In this document: one piece after another, positions 7,795-14,315 of the stretch | Position numbering within the stretch: position 1 is the stretch's first letter | How the letters are laid out: every line of letters starts with the position of its first letter | Assembly: GCA_023433755.1 (NCBI GenBank) | Contig: JAEYUA010000298.1 | Span: 1 to 20,520, forward strand | Source of the DNA: Bacteroidota bacterium | GTDB taxonomy: Bacteria; Bacteroidota; Bacteroidia; Chitinophagales; Chitinophagaceae | Reading direction: 5' to 3' | DNA length: 20,520 nt | Notes under the pieces: generated by a model | What the model saw: the letters and a program-made list of their open reading frames with translations, nothing else | Told to the model about the DNA's origin: nothing | The model's database searches: none | Program-made: the position numbers and the translations under genes

Positions 7795-7818
7795 TTAAGA
7801 CGACTGGAGTGGTCTTAA
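7795..7818. promoter_or_regulatory. 24-bp palindrome upstream of the small membrane genes
   Basis: The half-sites TTAAGAC (7795-7801) and GTCTTAA (7812-7818) are perfect inverted copies, and the core adds ACT-GG-AGT, so 20 of 24 positions are symmetric. It lies 20 bp before the 36-residue minus-strand gene, a position suited to a dimeric repressor operator or a 5' leader hairpin. Confidence 0.35.
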
Positions 7819-7943
7819 TGTTACAGGGCATATCAAAAAAACAATCATTAAGCCTACAAATCTATCATCGAAAACGGGGGTAAAGATCCGTATTACTACG
7901 CAACCTTATGGGTTTAACAATTCAGAAACAGGCAGGCAAGCCT

Positions 7944-7951
7944 TAATTTTG
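7944..7951 (+). promoter_or_regulatory. Putative -7 element of the barrel protein gene
   Basis: TAATTTTG fits the Bacteroidota housekeeping -7 consensus TAnnTTTG exactly and ends 16 bp before the ATG at 7968. No convincing TTTG -33 element is seen at the expected spacing (7911-7925 holds only a T-rich GGTTTAACAA), so this is a half-supported promoter. Confidence 0.35.
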
Positions 7952-7967
7952 CTTTAACAATAACTGT

Positions 7968-8723
7968 ATGAGAAAAAACCTTTTCCTGGTTGCCCTTTTT
8001 ATTTGCCAGCATGCAATGGGCCAGGCCGATAACGAGATCCAGGTTTATGCATCGCCCACCATCCAGCATAAATGGACCATTTTTGAACTGCACAGCAACT
8101 ATACTTTCAAGGGACTGCCTTCGCTCAACAATCCTAAGGATGCCCGTTGGACGAACGAAACCCTGGAGATAACACATGGTTTCGGAAAGAATTTCGAAAT
8201 CGGCTTCTATGCCTTTTCTGCTTTCGATCCGGGAGGACGCTTTCATTACCTGGGCAACCAAATTCGGCCCAGGGTAACTGTGCCTGCTGATTGGAACTGG
8301 AAACTAGGGGCGAGTCTTTCAGCGGAATTCGGATTTTTCCGTCCACACAGCGACAGCTCTTTTATCTGGCAGGGAGAATTGAGGCCGATAATTGATAAAA
8401 CTATCGGGGCATGGTATTTCTCTTTGAATCCCAATATTGATTTTGTTCTAAGCGGTAATGATAAATCGGCTGGTATCGCACCGCAGTTCAAAACTGTTTA
8501 TACGATCCGGGAAGTCTTCGGCATCGGTTTCGAATATTATGGAGCGCTTGGAACTTTCAGTAAGATCCAGCCCTGGGGGCGACAGGAGCATTTACTTGGA
8601 CCTGCGATTGACCTGTTCATTCATCCCAAGTTTGAATTCAATGCAGGCTTTTTATTTGGACTGACTGATGGATCGAACCAAAGGGTGTTGAAGATTTTAT
8701 TAGGTAAAAGAATTGGTAAGTAG
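7968..8723 (+). CDS. Outer-membrane beta-barrel protein of unknown function
   Basis: This 251-residue protein begins with a signal peptide (MRKNLFLVALFICQHAMGQA). The mature part alternates aromatic and polar residues in the manner of transmembrane beta strands: WTIFELHSNYTFKG, LEITHGFGKNFEIGFYAFSA, WKLGASLSAEFGFF, FSLNPNIDFVL, and GIGFEYYGALG, ending with a strand that includes FNAGFLFGLTDGS. The overall pattern resembles small outer-membrane barrels often annotated as transporter or MetA-type phenol-degradation proteins. Nothing indicates a substrate. It is flanked by intergenic repeats and appears to be transcribed alone, from a promoter near 7944. I am fairly sure of outer-membrane location and not of function. 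Confidence 0.72.
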   Translation: MRKNLFLVALFICQHAMGQADNEIQVYASPTIQHKWTIFELHSNYTFKGLPSLNNPKDARWTNETLEITHGFGKNFEIGFYAFSAFDPGGRFHYLGNQIRPRVTVPADWNWKLGASLSAEFGFFRPHSDSSFIWQGELRPIIDKTIGAWYFSLNPNIDFVLSGNDKSAGIAPQFKTVYTIREVFGIGFEYYGALGTFSKIQPWGRQEHLLGPAIDLFIHPKFEFNAGFLFGLTDGSNQRVLKILLGKRIGK

Positions 8724-8726
8724 CGA

Positions 8727-8743
8727 GCCATTAGCCGTTAGCC
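8727..8743. repeat. Degenerate GCCATTA/GCCGTTA heptamer repeat
   Basis: Two 7-bp units and a partial third (GCCATTA, GCCGTTA, GCC) lie just after the barrel-protein stop codon. They are a diverged form of the GCCAATA heptamers at 2510-2537 and 10275-10304. Confidence 0.5.
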
Positions 8744-8758
8744 TTTAACTCAAGCCTC

Positions 8759-8909
8759 CTCTGCGCAATCTCCTTTACTCCTTCAACGCCAGCCATCCGC
8801 GTGTCGCTGTCTGCGTGCGCTGAAGCTTTAGCGGAGGCACAAGCTTTAGCGAAGGCTGGCTTGTCCGCCGAAGCTTCAGCGAAGGCGGGTTCTCTGCGGT
8901 AAAAGAACT
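8759..8909. repeat. Composite repeat: copy of the 2397-2487 family with an inserted palindromic unit
   Basis: The block opens with CTCTGCGCAATCTC (compare 2442-2455) and closes with TCTCTGCGGTAAAAGAACT, identical to 2469-2487. In the first copy these ends enclose only a short pyrimidine tract. Here about 100 extra bases intervene, holding three copies of AAGCTT(T/C)AGCG(G/A)AGGC at 8823-8838, 8841-8856 and 8871-8886. On the minus strand these units read as Ala-rich peptides such as PAFAEASADKPAFAKA, a translation that recurs in spurious proteins of many genomes. That marks them as a widespread dispersed repeat rather than coding DNA. Confidence 0.7.
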
Positions 8910-8928
8910 CCCAGTATGCGTTGCGACC

Positions 8929-8966
8929 AAAGGCCATGGCCAAAAGCCAAAGGCCTCTCTCAAAAG
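8929..8966. repeat. GGCC-rich palindromic spacer
   Basis: CAAAGGCCATGGCCAAAAG followed by CCAAAGGCC forms overlapping short inverted repeats, related to the CAAAGGCCAATGGCC segment at 2505-2519. It closes the repeat block 29 bp before the DUF5690-type gene. Confidence 0.5.
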
Positions 8967-8994
8967 CCGTATATTGTTCTGAAAACCTTCCACC

Positions 8995-10254
8995 TTGCCT
9001 GCTACCAGATTCCACGTTCTTACTTCCATCTTTGCCGCTGCCGTTTGTTTCGCTGCATATGCCTGTATCATCTCTTTCCGCAAAGCATTCAATGTAGCTT
9101 CCTATACTGGTTATGAGCTGGGTGGACTTGATTATAAAGTTGTGTTGATCATCACGCAGGTTGGAGGCTATATGCTCAGTAAATTTTACGGGATCAAATT
9201 TATCTCTGAACTCAAAAGAATGGGTCGTGGTAAACTGATCCTGTTACTGGTGGGAATTTCATGGGCGGCCTGGCTCCTGTTCGCGATCATTCCTCCACCT
9301 TTTAATTTCTGGGCGCTGGCCCTGAATGGTTTTCCATTGGGGATGCTCTGGGGAGTGCTGTTCTCTTACGTGGAAGGCCGCAGGGCAACCGATTTTATTG
9401 GGGCTGCGCTGGCGGTAAGTTTTATTTTCGGTCCCGGCCTTGCCAAATCCGCTGCCCAGATGGTGATGACTTCCTGGGGTGTGAATGAATACTGGATGCC
9501 TTTTGTAACGGCACTGCTATTTTTTATTCCACTCTTATTGTTTGTTTACCTGCTTGAAAAAATTCCGCCTCCCGATGCCGAAGATGTGGCCAGCAGAACG
9601 CAGCGTGTGGCCATGAATGCAACAGACCGGAGGCAGTTCGTCAGAACTTTTTTCCCCGGTATCCTGCTCCTGGTGTTCATCTACATATTTGTTACCATGC
9701 TAAGGGAAGTGCGTGATGGTTTTATGGCCGATATGTGGAAGGCTTCCGGTGAAACATTCAGCGCAGGGGTTTTCGCGCAAACCGAAACACTAATCTCAAT
9801 AGTAATTCTTGTACTGATTGCCAGCATGGTGATGATACGCAATAACATGAAGGCTTTCATGATTGCACAGATCATCATGATAGCCGGCTTTATTTTATCA
9901 GGCGTGGTAACCTGGCTTTATCTTGAAAAATCTGTCAGCACTTTTACCTGGATGACCCTTGTGGGTCTTGGTTTGTACATGACCTACATCCCCTACAACA
10001 GTATCCTGTTTGACCGGATGATTGCTGCTTTCCGCTATGCCGCCAACGTTGGTTTCCTCATCTACCTGGCAGATTCCTTTGGTTACCTGGCCAGCGTGGG
10101 TGTGCTGCTCACCAAGAACATCTTCCGCATTGAAATGAACTGGCTGAATTTTTACACAACTCTGGTTCTCATAACTTCCTTTGCCGGGGTCATTTTCATC
10201 AGTTGTTCGCTAATTTATTTTGAACGGAAAAGAAAGAAGCTGGCAGACTCATAA
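8995..10254 (+). CDS. DUF5690-type multi-pass membrane protein (MFS-like)
   Basis: This protein of about 419 residues has roughly eleven or twelve hydrophobic helices, arranged like a major-facilitator transporter. The conserved opening FAAYACIISFRKAFNVASYTG, then DYKVVLIITQVGGYMLSKF, GFPLGMLWGVLFSYVEGRRATD and FGPGLAKSAAQMVM match what I recall of the DUF5690 family of Bacteroidota, whose substrate is not established. No ATG exists near the 5' end. An in-frame stop at 8980 leaves TTG at 8995 as the earliest reasonable start, giving MPATRFHVL before helix 1. The first true ATG, in MLSKFYG, would remove two helices. The repeat block ends just upstream and may have replaced the original leader. 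Repeats follow downstream, so it looks monocistronic. Confidence 0.72.
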   Translation: MPATRFHVLTSIFAAAVCFAAYACIISFRKAFNVASYTGYELGGLDYKVVLIITQVGGYMLSKFYGIKFISELKRMGRGKLILLLVGISWAAWLLFAIIPPPFNFWALALNGFPLGMLWGVLFSYVEGRRATDFIGAALAVSFIFGPGLAKSAAQMVMTSWGVNEYWMPFVTALLFFIPLLLFVYLLEKIPPPDAEDVASRTQRVAMNATDRRQFVRTFFPGILLLVFIYIFVTMLREVRDGFMADMWKASGETFSAGVFAQTETLISIVILVLIASMVMIRNNMKAFMIAQIIMIAGFILSGVVTWLYLEKSVSTFTWMTLVGLGLYMTYIPYNSILFDRMIAAFRYAANVGFLIYLADSFGYLASVGVLLTKNIFRIEMNWLNFYTTLVLITSFAGVIFISCSLIYFERKRKKLADS

Positions 10255-10274
10255 TTTTAAACCTGGTAACAACA

Positions 10275-10304
10275 GCCAATGGCCAATGGCCAATAGCCAA
10301 TAGC
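10275..10304. repeat. GCCAATR heptamer repeat
   Basis: Two GCCAATG and two GCCAATA units followed by GC and a T-run (10305-10310), 20 bp after the DUF5690-type stop codon. It is the same repeat as at 2510-2537. No self-complementary stem precedes the T-run, so it is not called a terminator. Confidence 0.75.
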
Positions 10305-10384
10305 TTTTTTTCTGAAATCCTGTCCGGAAATAAAAACCCCGTTCGTCATATACCAAACCATTTTAAAATTTTAAAAAAACTGTT

Positions 10385-10726
10385 ATGGAAAAATTCATGA
10401 TGATCTTCCAGGGCGGGATCAAATTCGACGCCTCACCAGAAGCTTTGCAGGAAAACATGGGAAAGTGGATGGCCTGGGTTGAAAAACTAAACCAGGAAGG
10501 CAAATACGTGTCGGGCGAAGCATTATTACCCGGGGGAAAACTGGTCAGCGGAAAATCATCCGCTACTGATGGACCTTATACTGAAAGCAAGGAACTGGTA
10601 GGCGGTTATTTTGTGATCAATGCCGGCAGCATGGAAGAAGCTGTAGCCAATGCCCAGGAAAATTATCCGGATTTCGAATTTGGCGGTACCGTGCAGGTTC
10701 GCCCCTGTATGAAGTTTGATATGTAA
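10385..10726 (+). CDS. YCII-related (DGPF family) protein
   Basis: This 113-residue protein has a dimeric alpha-beta ferredoxin-like fold by family. The opening MEKFMMIFQGG, the central ATDGPYTESKELVGGYFVI with the DGPF-type motif (DGPY at 62-65), and a C-terminal VQVRPCMKF match YCII-related proteins linked to ECF sigma factors. The ATG at 10385 follows an A/T-rich leader and gives the expected family length. It is 47 bp upstream of an ECF42-type sigma gene on the same strand, a partnership conserved in many phyla, and such DGPF genes are reported targets of their partner sigma factor. The biochemical activity of the family is unknown. Confidence 0.85.
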   Translation: MEKFMMIFQGGIKFDASPEALQENMGKWMAWVEKLNQEGKYVSGEALLPGGKLVSGKSSATDGPYTESKELVGGYFVINAGSMEEAVANAQENYPDFEFGGTVQVRPCMKFDM

Positions 10727-10732
10727 TCCCAT

Positions 10733-10765
10733 GCCGGGTGTTATTGAGTTCCAATGGCACCCGGT
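10733..10765 (+). promoter_or_regulatory. Intergenic hairpin between the YCII and sigma genes
   Basis: CCGGGTG (10734-10740) and CACCCGG (10758-10764) are perfect inverted copies, with a flanking G-T pair and a 17-base loop. The stem ends 9 bases before the sigma-factor ATG. It lacks a T-run, so attenuation, RNA processing or translational control of the sigma gene is more likely than full termination. Confidence 0.4.
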
Positions 10766-10773
10766 AATTTATT

Positions 10774-12030
10774 ATGAGCACAGTTGACCATAATATTGAT
10801 CATCTTTTCCGGCATGAATGGGGTAAACTGGTATCGGTGCTTTCAAGGATCGTGGGTATTGACCAATTGGAAACCGCGCAGGATATAGCCCAGGATACTT
10901 TATTGCAGGCACTGCGTACCTGGTCACTGAACGGCACCCCCAATGATCCGCCTGCATGGTTGTACAGGGTGGCTAAGAACAAAGCGCTTGACCGTATTCG
11001 CAGGGACAAAAATTTCAGAAAACATATCCGTCCTCAATACAGTTATCTTCTGGCTGCTGAAGGGCTGTCTGACCAGGATCATAATCATCTCTTTGATCCA
11101 GGGCATATCCAGGACAGCCAGCTCCGGATGATTTTTGCCTGTTGTCATCCTTCCATACCACCTGAATCGCAGGTTGCTCTTGCACTTAAAACTCTTTGTG
11201 GTTTAAGCAGCGCTGAAATTGCAAGAGCCTATCTCACGTCCGAAGACAATATCACCAAAAGAATTTTCCGTGCTAAGGAAAAGATCAGGATGAACCAGGT
11301 AGAGTTGGAAATGCCGGTTGGTGCGGATCTCAAAGATCGGCTTGATGTAGTAAGCAAATGTCTTTACCTGCTTTTTAATGAAGGTTATAATTCATCTCAC
11401 CCTGACCAGTTGATAAGGGAAGAACTTTGCGAGGAGGCTATAAGACTTTGCTTTATGTTATGCCAGTCGGAGTTGACAGCGCAGCCCCGCATTTTTGCTT
11501 TGATGGCCTTGTTCTGTTTCCAGGTTTCCCGTTTCCAGGCCAGGCTGGATGATAAGGGAAATATCATTTTACTGAAATACCAGGACCGCAGTAAATGGCA
11601 CCGGCCATTGATTGAAAAAGGTTTTTATTATATGGACCTGGCAGTCACTTTTCCTTTCGATACTTCGGTTTACCATTTGGAAGCCGCAATTGCTTCGCTT
11701 CATGCATCAGCGGAAAGTTTTGAGAAGACAGACTGGAAAGGAATTTATTTTTTATACCGGAAATTATCTGGTCTGCAACCTGGCCCGGTAATAGAACTGA
11801 ATATGGCCATTGCTTCTGCGTATGCGGTTAACCGTGAGTATGCCTTGGAAATGCTGAAAAGAATTAAAGGTTTGGACAAATATTATATCTACCATGCTTC
11901 CATTGCTGAAATTCAAATGGAACTTGGAAATCATGCAGACGCCAAAAGTCATTTTGGGATTGCCTTGGCATTAACTACCTCTAAAAAAGAACAAGAATTA
12001 ATTATAAATAAACTGAATGCTATTTCATAA
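10774..12030 (+). CDS. ECF42-type RNA polymerase sigma factor with C-terminal TPR-like extension
   Basis: This 418-residue sigma factor has region 2 at about residues 15-80 (ETAQDIAQDTLLQALRTW, then PPAWLYRVAKNKALDRIRRD) and region 4 at about 130-172 (ESQVALALKTLCGLSSAEIA). Between them lies the hallmark DSQLRMIFACCHP. A DUF6596-type segment follows with YLLFNEGY, then a helical TPR-like C-terminal half ending in IAEIQMELGNHADAKSHFGI. This architecture defines ECF42 factors, which lack a classical anti-sigma factor; the C-terminal extension is reported to control their activity. No membrane anti-sigma gene is adjacent. The upstream DGPF gene is the expected partner. The inducing signal is unknown. 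Confidence 0.88.
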   Translation: MSTVDHNIDHLFRHEWGKLVSVLSRIVGIDQLETAQDIAQDTLLQALRTWSLNGTPNDPPAWLYRVAKNKALDRIRRDKNFRKHIRPQYSYLLAAEGLSDQDHNHLFDPGHIQDSQLRMIFACCHPSIPPESQVALALKTLCGLSSAEIARAYLTSEDNITKRIFRAKEKIRMNQVELEMPVGADLKDRLDVVSKCLYLLFNEGYNSSHPDQLIREELCEEAIRLCFMLCQSELTAQPRIFALMALFCFQVSRFQARLDDKGNIILLKYQDRSKWHRPLIEKGFYYMDLAVTFPFDTSVYHLEAAIASLHASAESFEKTDWKGIYFLYRKLSGLQPGPVIELNMAIASAYAVNREYALEMLKRIKGLDKYYIYHASIAEIQMELGNHADAKSHFGIALALTTSKKEQELIINKLNAIS

Positions 12031-12032
12031 AG

Positions 12033-12154
12033 TAATAGCCGTTTAGGCGGGCGGTAAGTAGAGTCTTTCACTCCCTTAATTTACTAAAAGGATCAGTAGT
12101 TCTATTTGATTTAGGATTCACTACTTACCGCTCTTCCCGTCGAAACGGCTATTA
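12033..12154. repeat. Long inverted-repeat element, copy 1
   Basis: The outer arms TAATAGCCGTTT (12033-12044) and AAACGGCTATTA (12143-12154) pair perfectly. So do the inner arms GCGGTAAGTAG (12051-12061) and CTACTTACCGC (12121-12131). They enclose a 59-base A/T-rich loop. The right arm is 5 bases longer in the middle (TCTTCCCGTCG against AGGCGG). The arms match those at 16782-16902 and the loops do not. It lies 3 bp after the ECF42 stop codon, in a convergent gap, so it may also end transcription, but copy 2 lies in a divergent gap. Confidence 0.75.
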
Positions 12155-12159
12155 TTCAA

Positions 12160-12195
12160 AATAAAAAAAATGCATGCACTAACAGCGCATGCATT
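12160..12195 (-). terminator. Intrinsic terminator of the 89-aa membrane protein gene
   Basis: AATGCATGC (12169-12177) and GCATGCATT (12187-12195) form a perfect 9-bp stem with a 9-base loop. On the minus strand it is followed directly by a run of T (12163-12170 are all A on the plus strand). It starts 20 bp beyond the stop codon at 12215, the standard layout of a rho-independent terminator. Confidence 0.85.
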
Positions 12196-12214
12196 CTAAT
12201 TCATTCAATTCGTT

Positions 12215-12484
12215 CTAAACATCCGAATCGCGCCTTACTGTTTTTGTAACAGTTACCCTGTCGCTGCTAGCGCTGGAACGCCTGCTGCCACTGGTCAGTG
12301 CGATCAGGAGAATAATAAATAAGGCGGCACCGATTACCCAAACCCATGGATTGGCATACCAGTTTCCTGCTGTTGCACCATCCTTGTCAATGTTCACATT
12401 GATATCCGTGGTTTTTTCCTGGGCAAACAGGATCACGGAGGCAAGTATGGTCATCAAGGTGAGATAAGCTCTTTTCATGTTCAT
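12215..12484 (-). CDS. Small membrane protein with signal peptide
   Basis: This is an 89-residue conserved-looking hypothetical protein. An N-terminal signal segment (MKRAYLTLMTILASVILFAQ, from the second Met) is followed by a short exported stretch, TDINVNIDKDG. A second hydrophobic helix (PWVWVIGAALFIILLIALT) comes next, then a Ser/Arg-rich cytoplasmic tail ending TVTKTVRRDSDV. Two ATG codons six bases apart are both possible; the second gives a more typical signal peptide. I recall similar short proteins in Bacteroidota but know no function. It is divergent from the acetyltransferase gene across a 68-bp gap, and its 3' end is marked by a strong terminator. Confidence 0.72.
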   Translation of the reverse strand: MNMKRAYLTLMTILASVILFAQEKTTDINVNIDKDGATAGNWYANPWVWVIGAALFIILLIALTSGSRRSSASSDRVTVTKTVRRDSDV

Positions 12485-12552
12485 TATTTTGATATAGTCC
12501 TAAAAAAAATATGCCATTGCTGTAACTTACTCCTCCAAAACATAACTCCTTT

Positions 12553-13107
12553 ATGCTGAATGTTGAATTCCCGCATTTTCCCATACTGGAAACGGAGCGG
12601 CTCTTGTTAAGGGAAATTCTTCCTTCCGATGCGCCAGCCTTGCTTGCCCTGCGGTCCAACGAACAGGTAATGCAGTACATAGATAAGGACAGGATGAAAT
12701 CGCTTGATGAAGCATTGCAATTGATCAGCCAAATTAAAGAAACAGTTATGAAAGGAGACGGCATCTCCTGGGCCATGGTTCCTAAGGGTGAGGATGAAAT
12801 GATTGGGTTTGCCGGCTTATGGCGGATTGATAAGCCACATCACAGGGCAGAGGTTGGTTACACACTGATGCCGGGATACTGGAATAAAGGATTAATGTCA
12901 GAAGTGATGAAGGCCATGATTGATTTTGGTTTCGGAACCATGAAACTCCATAGCATAGAAGCCAATATTAATCCATTGAACCAGGCTTCCAGGAGGCTGC
13001 TTGAAAAGCATGGATTTGTACAGGAGGCTTACTTCAGGGAGAATTTTTATTACAATGGAAAATTCCTTGATTCGGCCATATTTTCCCTGCTTACTCCTTA
13101 CAAATAA
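12553..13107 (+). CDS. GNAT-family N-acetyltransferase (RimJ/RimL-like)
   Basis: This 184-residue protein matches GNAT acetyltransferases that move an acetyl group from acetyl-CoA to an amine. The RimJ/RimL-type opening is ILETERLLLREILPSDAPAL, motif A is HRAEVGYTLMPGYWNKGLMS (residues 97-116), and motif B is the region with ANINPLNQASRRLLEKHGF (137-155), followed by YFRENFYYNGKFLDSAIFSL. Length and motif order are normal for the family. Members of this subfamily acetylate ribosomal protein N-termini or small molecules, and the acceptor cannot be predicted here. The gene is single, with a terminator just beyond its stop codon. Confidence 0.88.
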   Translation: MLNVEFPHFPILETERLLLREILPSDAPALLALRSNEQVMQYIDKDRMKSLDEALQLISQIKETVMKGDGISWAMVPKGEDEMIGFAGLWRIDKPHHRAEVGYTLMPGYWNKGLMSEVMKAMIDFGFGTMKLHSIEANINPLNQASRRLLEKHGFVQEAYFRENFYYNGKFLDSAIFSLLTPYK

Positions 13108-13133
13108 AAACCTTCCACAAGTGTGGAAGGTTT
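13108..13133. terminator. Bidirectional intrinsic terminator
   Basis: AAACCTTCCACA and TGTGGAAGGTTT form a perfect 12-bp inverted repeat between the converging acetyltransferase and DUF2911 genes. On the minus strand the stem runs into TTTTTATTTG, so it is a strong terminator for the DUF2911 gene. On the plus strand the T-run is only TTT. It begins one base past the acetyltransferase stop codon. Confidence 0.85.
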
Positions 13134-13144
13134 AGAAGGGCTAA

Positions 13145-13666
13145 TTATTTCAACTGGAAATCCACCAGCATGGTACCCCACTGAAGGCTTACCTTTCCGG
13201 AAGCGTCAATTGTATATTCCAGTTTTTCTTTTGATGTTGCTGCCGTTTTTACTGGCACATTCACTTTCAGCACATCCTTTTCCTTATTCTTTTCATAAGT
13301 GGTTCCCCAGATATCCGCTGCTTCATTAAAAATCAGGGTAATACCATCATCCGTAAGCAATCCAAATAATGAGTAACGGCCCTCTTTCAGGGTTTTTCCT
13401 TCTACCGTAATATCACGGCTAGTTTCAAATACTGTTGCCTCGTTGGCACCCATGCGCCAAACCTTTCCTTTTTTAGGTTCGAGGTCCTCACCAATTGTGC
13501 GTCCTTTGAGCGAAGGCTGGCTGTAATTGATGGTGATCACCGATCCGCCTGGAATCTTTTGTGTGGCCACGGCAGGCGGACTGGCCCTCTGTGATTTATC
13601 CTGCTGGGCACAAGCGGTTGTTAATAAAACACTGCTCATTAAAGCAAGTGCAACAATTTTTTTCAT
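13145..13666 (-). CDS. DUF2911 family exported protein
   Basis: This 173-residue protein begins with a signal sequence (MKKIVALALMSSVLLTTACA). The Cys19 gives a weak lipobox, so lipoprotein or plain secretion are both possible. The mature part carries the DUF2911 landmarks: ITINYSQPSLKGRTIGEDL, GKVWRMGANEAT, ITVEGKTLKEGRYSLFGLL, TLIFNEAADIWGTTYE and a C-terminal LEYTIDASGKVSLQWGTMLV. Length is usual for the single-domain form. The function of DUF2911 is not known; members are periplasmic or outer-membrane-associated proteins common in Bacteroidota. The gene is monocistronic with a clear 3' terminator. Confidence 0.85.
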   Translation of the reverse strand: MKKIVALALMSSVLLTTACAQQDKSQRASPPAVATQKIPGGSVITINYSQPSLKGRTIGEDLEPKKGKVWRMGANEATVFETSRDITVEGKTLKEGRYSLFGLLTDDGITLIFNEAADIWGTTYEKNKEKDVLKVNVPVKTAATSKEKLEYTIDASGKVSLQWGTMLVDFQLK

Positions 13667-13874
13667 GACAATGATTTTAGGACATGAAAGTTAAGCAGAT
13701 CCACCCGGGAAAAAAGGATAAAATGAAGAGCGGAAGTAAGAAAAGAGCGTGGTGCGGGGTGCGGAAGAGCGTCCCTTCGCACTTCGCTCTGTTTCTGGCT
13801 CTTTCAAATCCAGGTCTTATGGCTTGAATTTTAACTAACTCCCGCCACATAGTTTTATTACCTTAGCCCTCATC

Positions 13875-14315
13875 ATGAAAAAACTAATCCCCGGGTTTTT
13901 AGCCATAGCCATCCTTACAGTTTCCTGCGAAAATAAAGCCGGGAACCAGGCTCCGCCACCTTCTGTAAACTTGCAGACACCGATGCCGGCGCCCCAGCCT
14001 TCGCAGCAACAAACCGCGCAGCCGCAACCAGTTAACCTTACACAGGCCCCGCAACCTCAGCCTTCTGGTGGAAACGTGGCTTTGAACCCCAAGCATGGCC
14101 AGCCAGGCCACCGCTGTGATATTGCCGAAGGTGCCCCATTGAATAGCGCCCCGGCTCCTGTGATCCAGAGCCAGGTAAACCCGGGTGCTCCCATCCAGCA
14201 GGCATCACCCCAGCCGGCCGCGGCATCACCAACCGGAACAGTGAGATTGAATCCTCCTCACGGTCAGCCGGGTCATGACTGTGCAGTGGAAGTAGGTAAG
14301 CCCCTGAGAAATTAA
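13875..14315 (+). CDS. Pro/Gln-rich lipoprotein with duplicated HGQPGH-x-C motif
   Basis: This 146-residue protein has a lipoprotein-type signal (MKKLIPGFLAIAILTVSC, Cys18). A disordered Pro/Gln/Ala-rich linker follows, holding two copies of a short module. Copy 1 (about 66-91) contains ALNPKHGQPGHRCDIAEGAP and copy 2 (about 121-145) contains RLNPPHGQPGHDCAVEVGKP. Each has two His and one Cys in HGQPGH-x-C (74-81 and 129-136), a pattern suited to metal or heme coordination or to disulfide linkage of the copies. I recall this module as a C-terminal tag-like unit in Bacteroidota proteins but know no function. Its stop codon overlaps that of the converging metalloprotease gene by three bases. 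Confidence 0.75.
   Translation: MKKLIPGFLAIAILTVSCENKAGNQAPPPSVNLQTPMPAPQPSQQQTAQPQPVNLTQAPQPQPSGGNVALNPKHGQPGHRCDIAEGAPLNSAPAPVIQSQVNPGAPIQQASPQPAAASPTGTVRLNPPHGQPGHDCAVEVGKPLRN

Noticed and set aside
7877..7905. GGGGTA at 7877 as a third copy of the ECF-type box
   Set aside because: No GTTGTT follows at the 12-base spacing after GGGGTA seen in the two matching boxes.
8731..9092. Minus-strand Ala/Lys-rich open frames after the barrel gene
   Set aside because: They run through the AAGCTT-AGCG-AGGC repeats and the repeat ends; such peptides are spurious in many genomes.
12033..12154. Integron attC site
   Set aside because: The arm ends do not match the RYYYAAC and GTTRRRY core sites, no integrase is present, and copy 2 fits even less well.
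13667..13874. Possible regulatory RNA or gene in the 208-bp gap before the HGQPGH lipoprotein
   Set aside because: Only a weak AGAGCG...CGCTCT hairpin, a short GGTGCGG duplication and a one-mismatch TAGTTTTA promoter-like motif were seen, with no supporting context.
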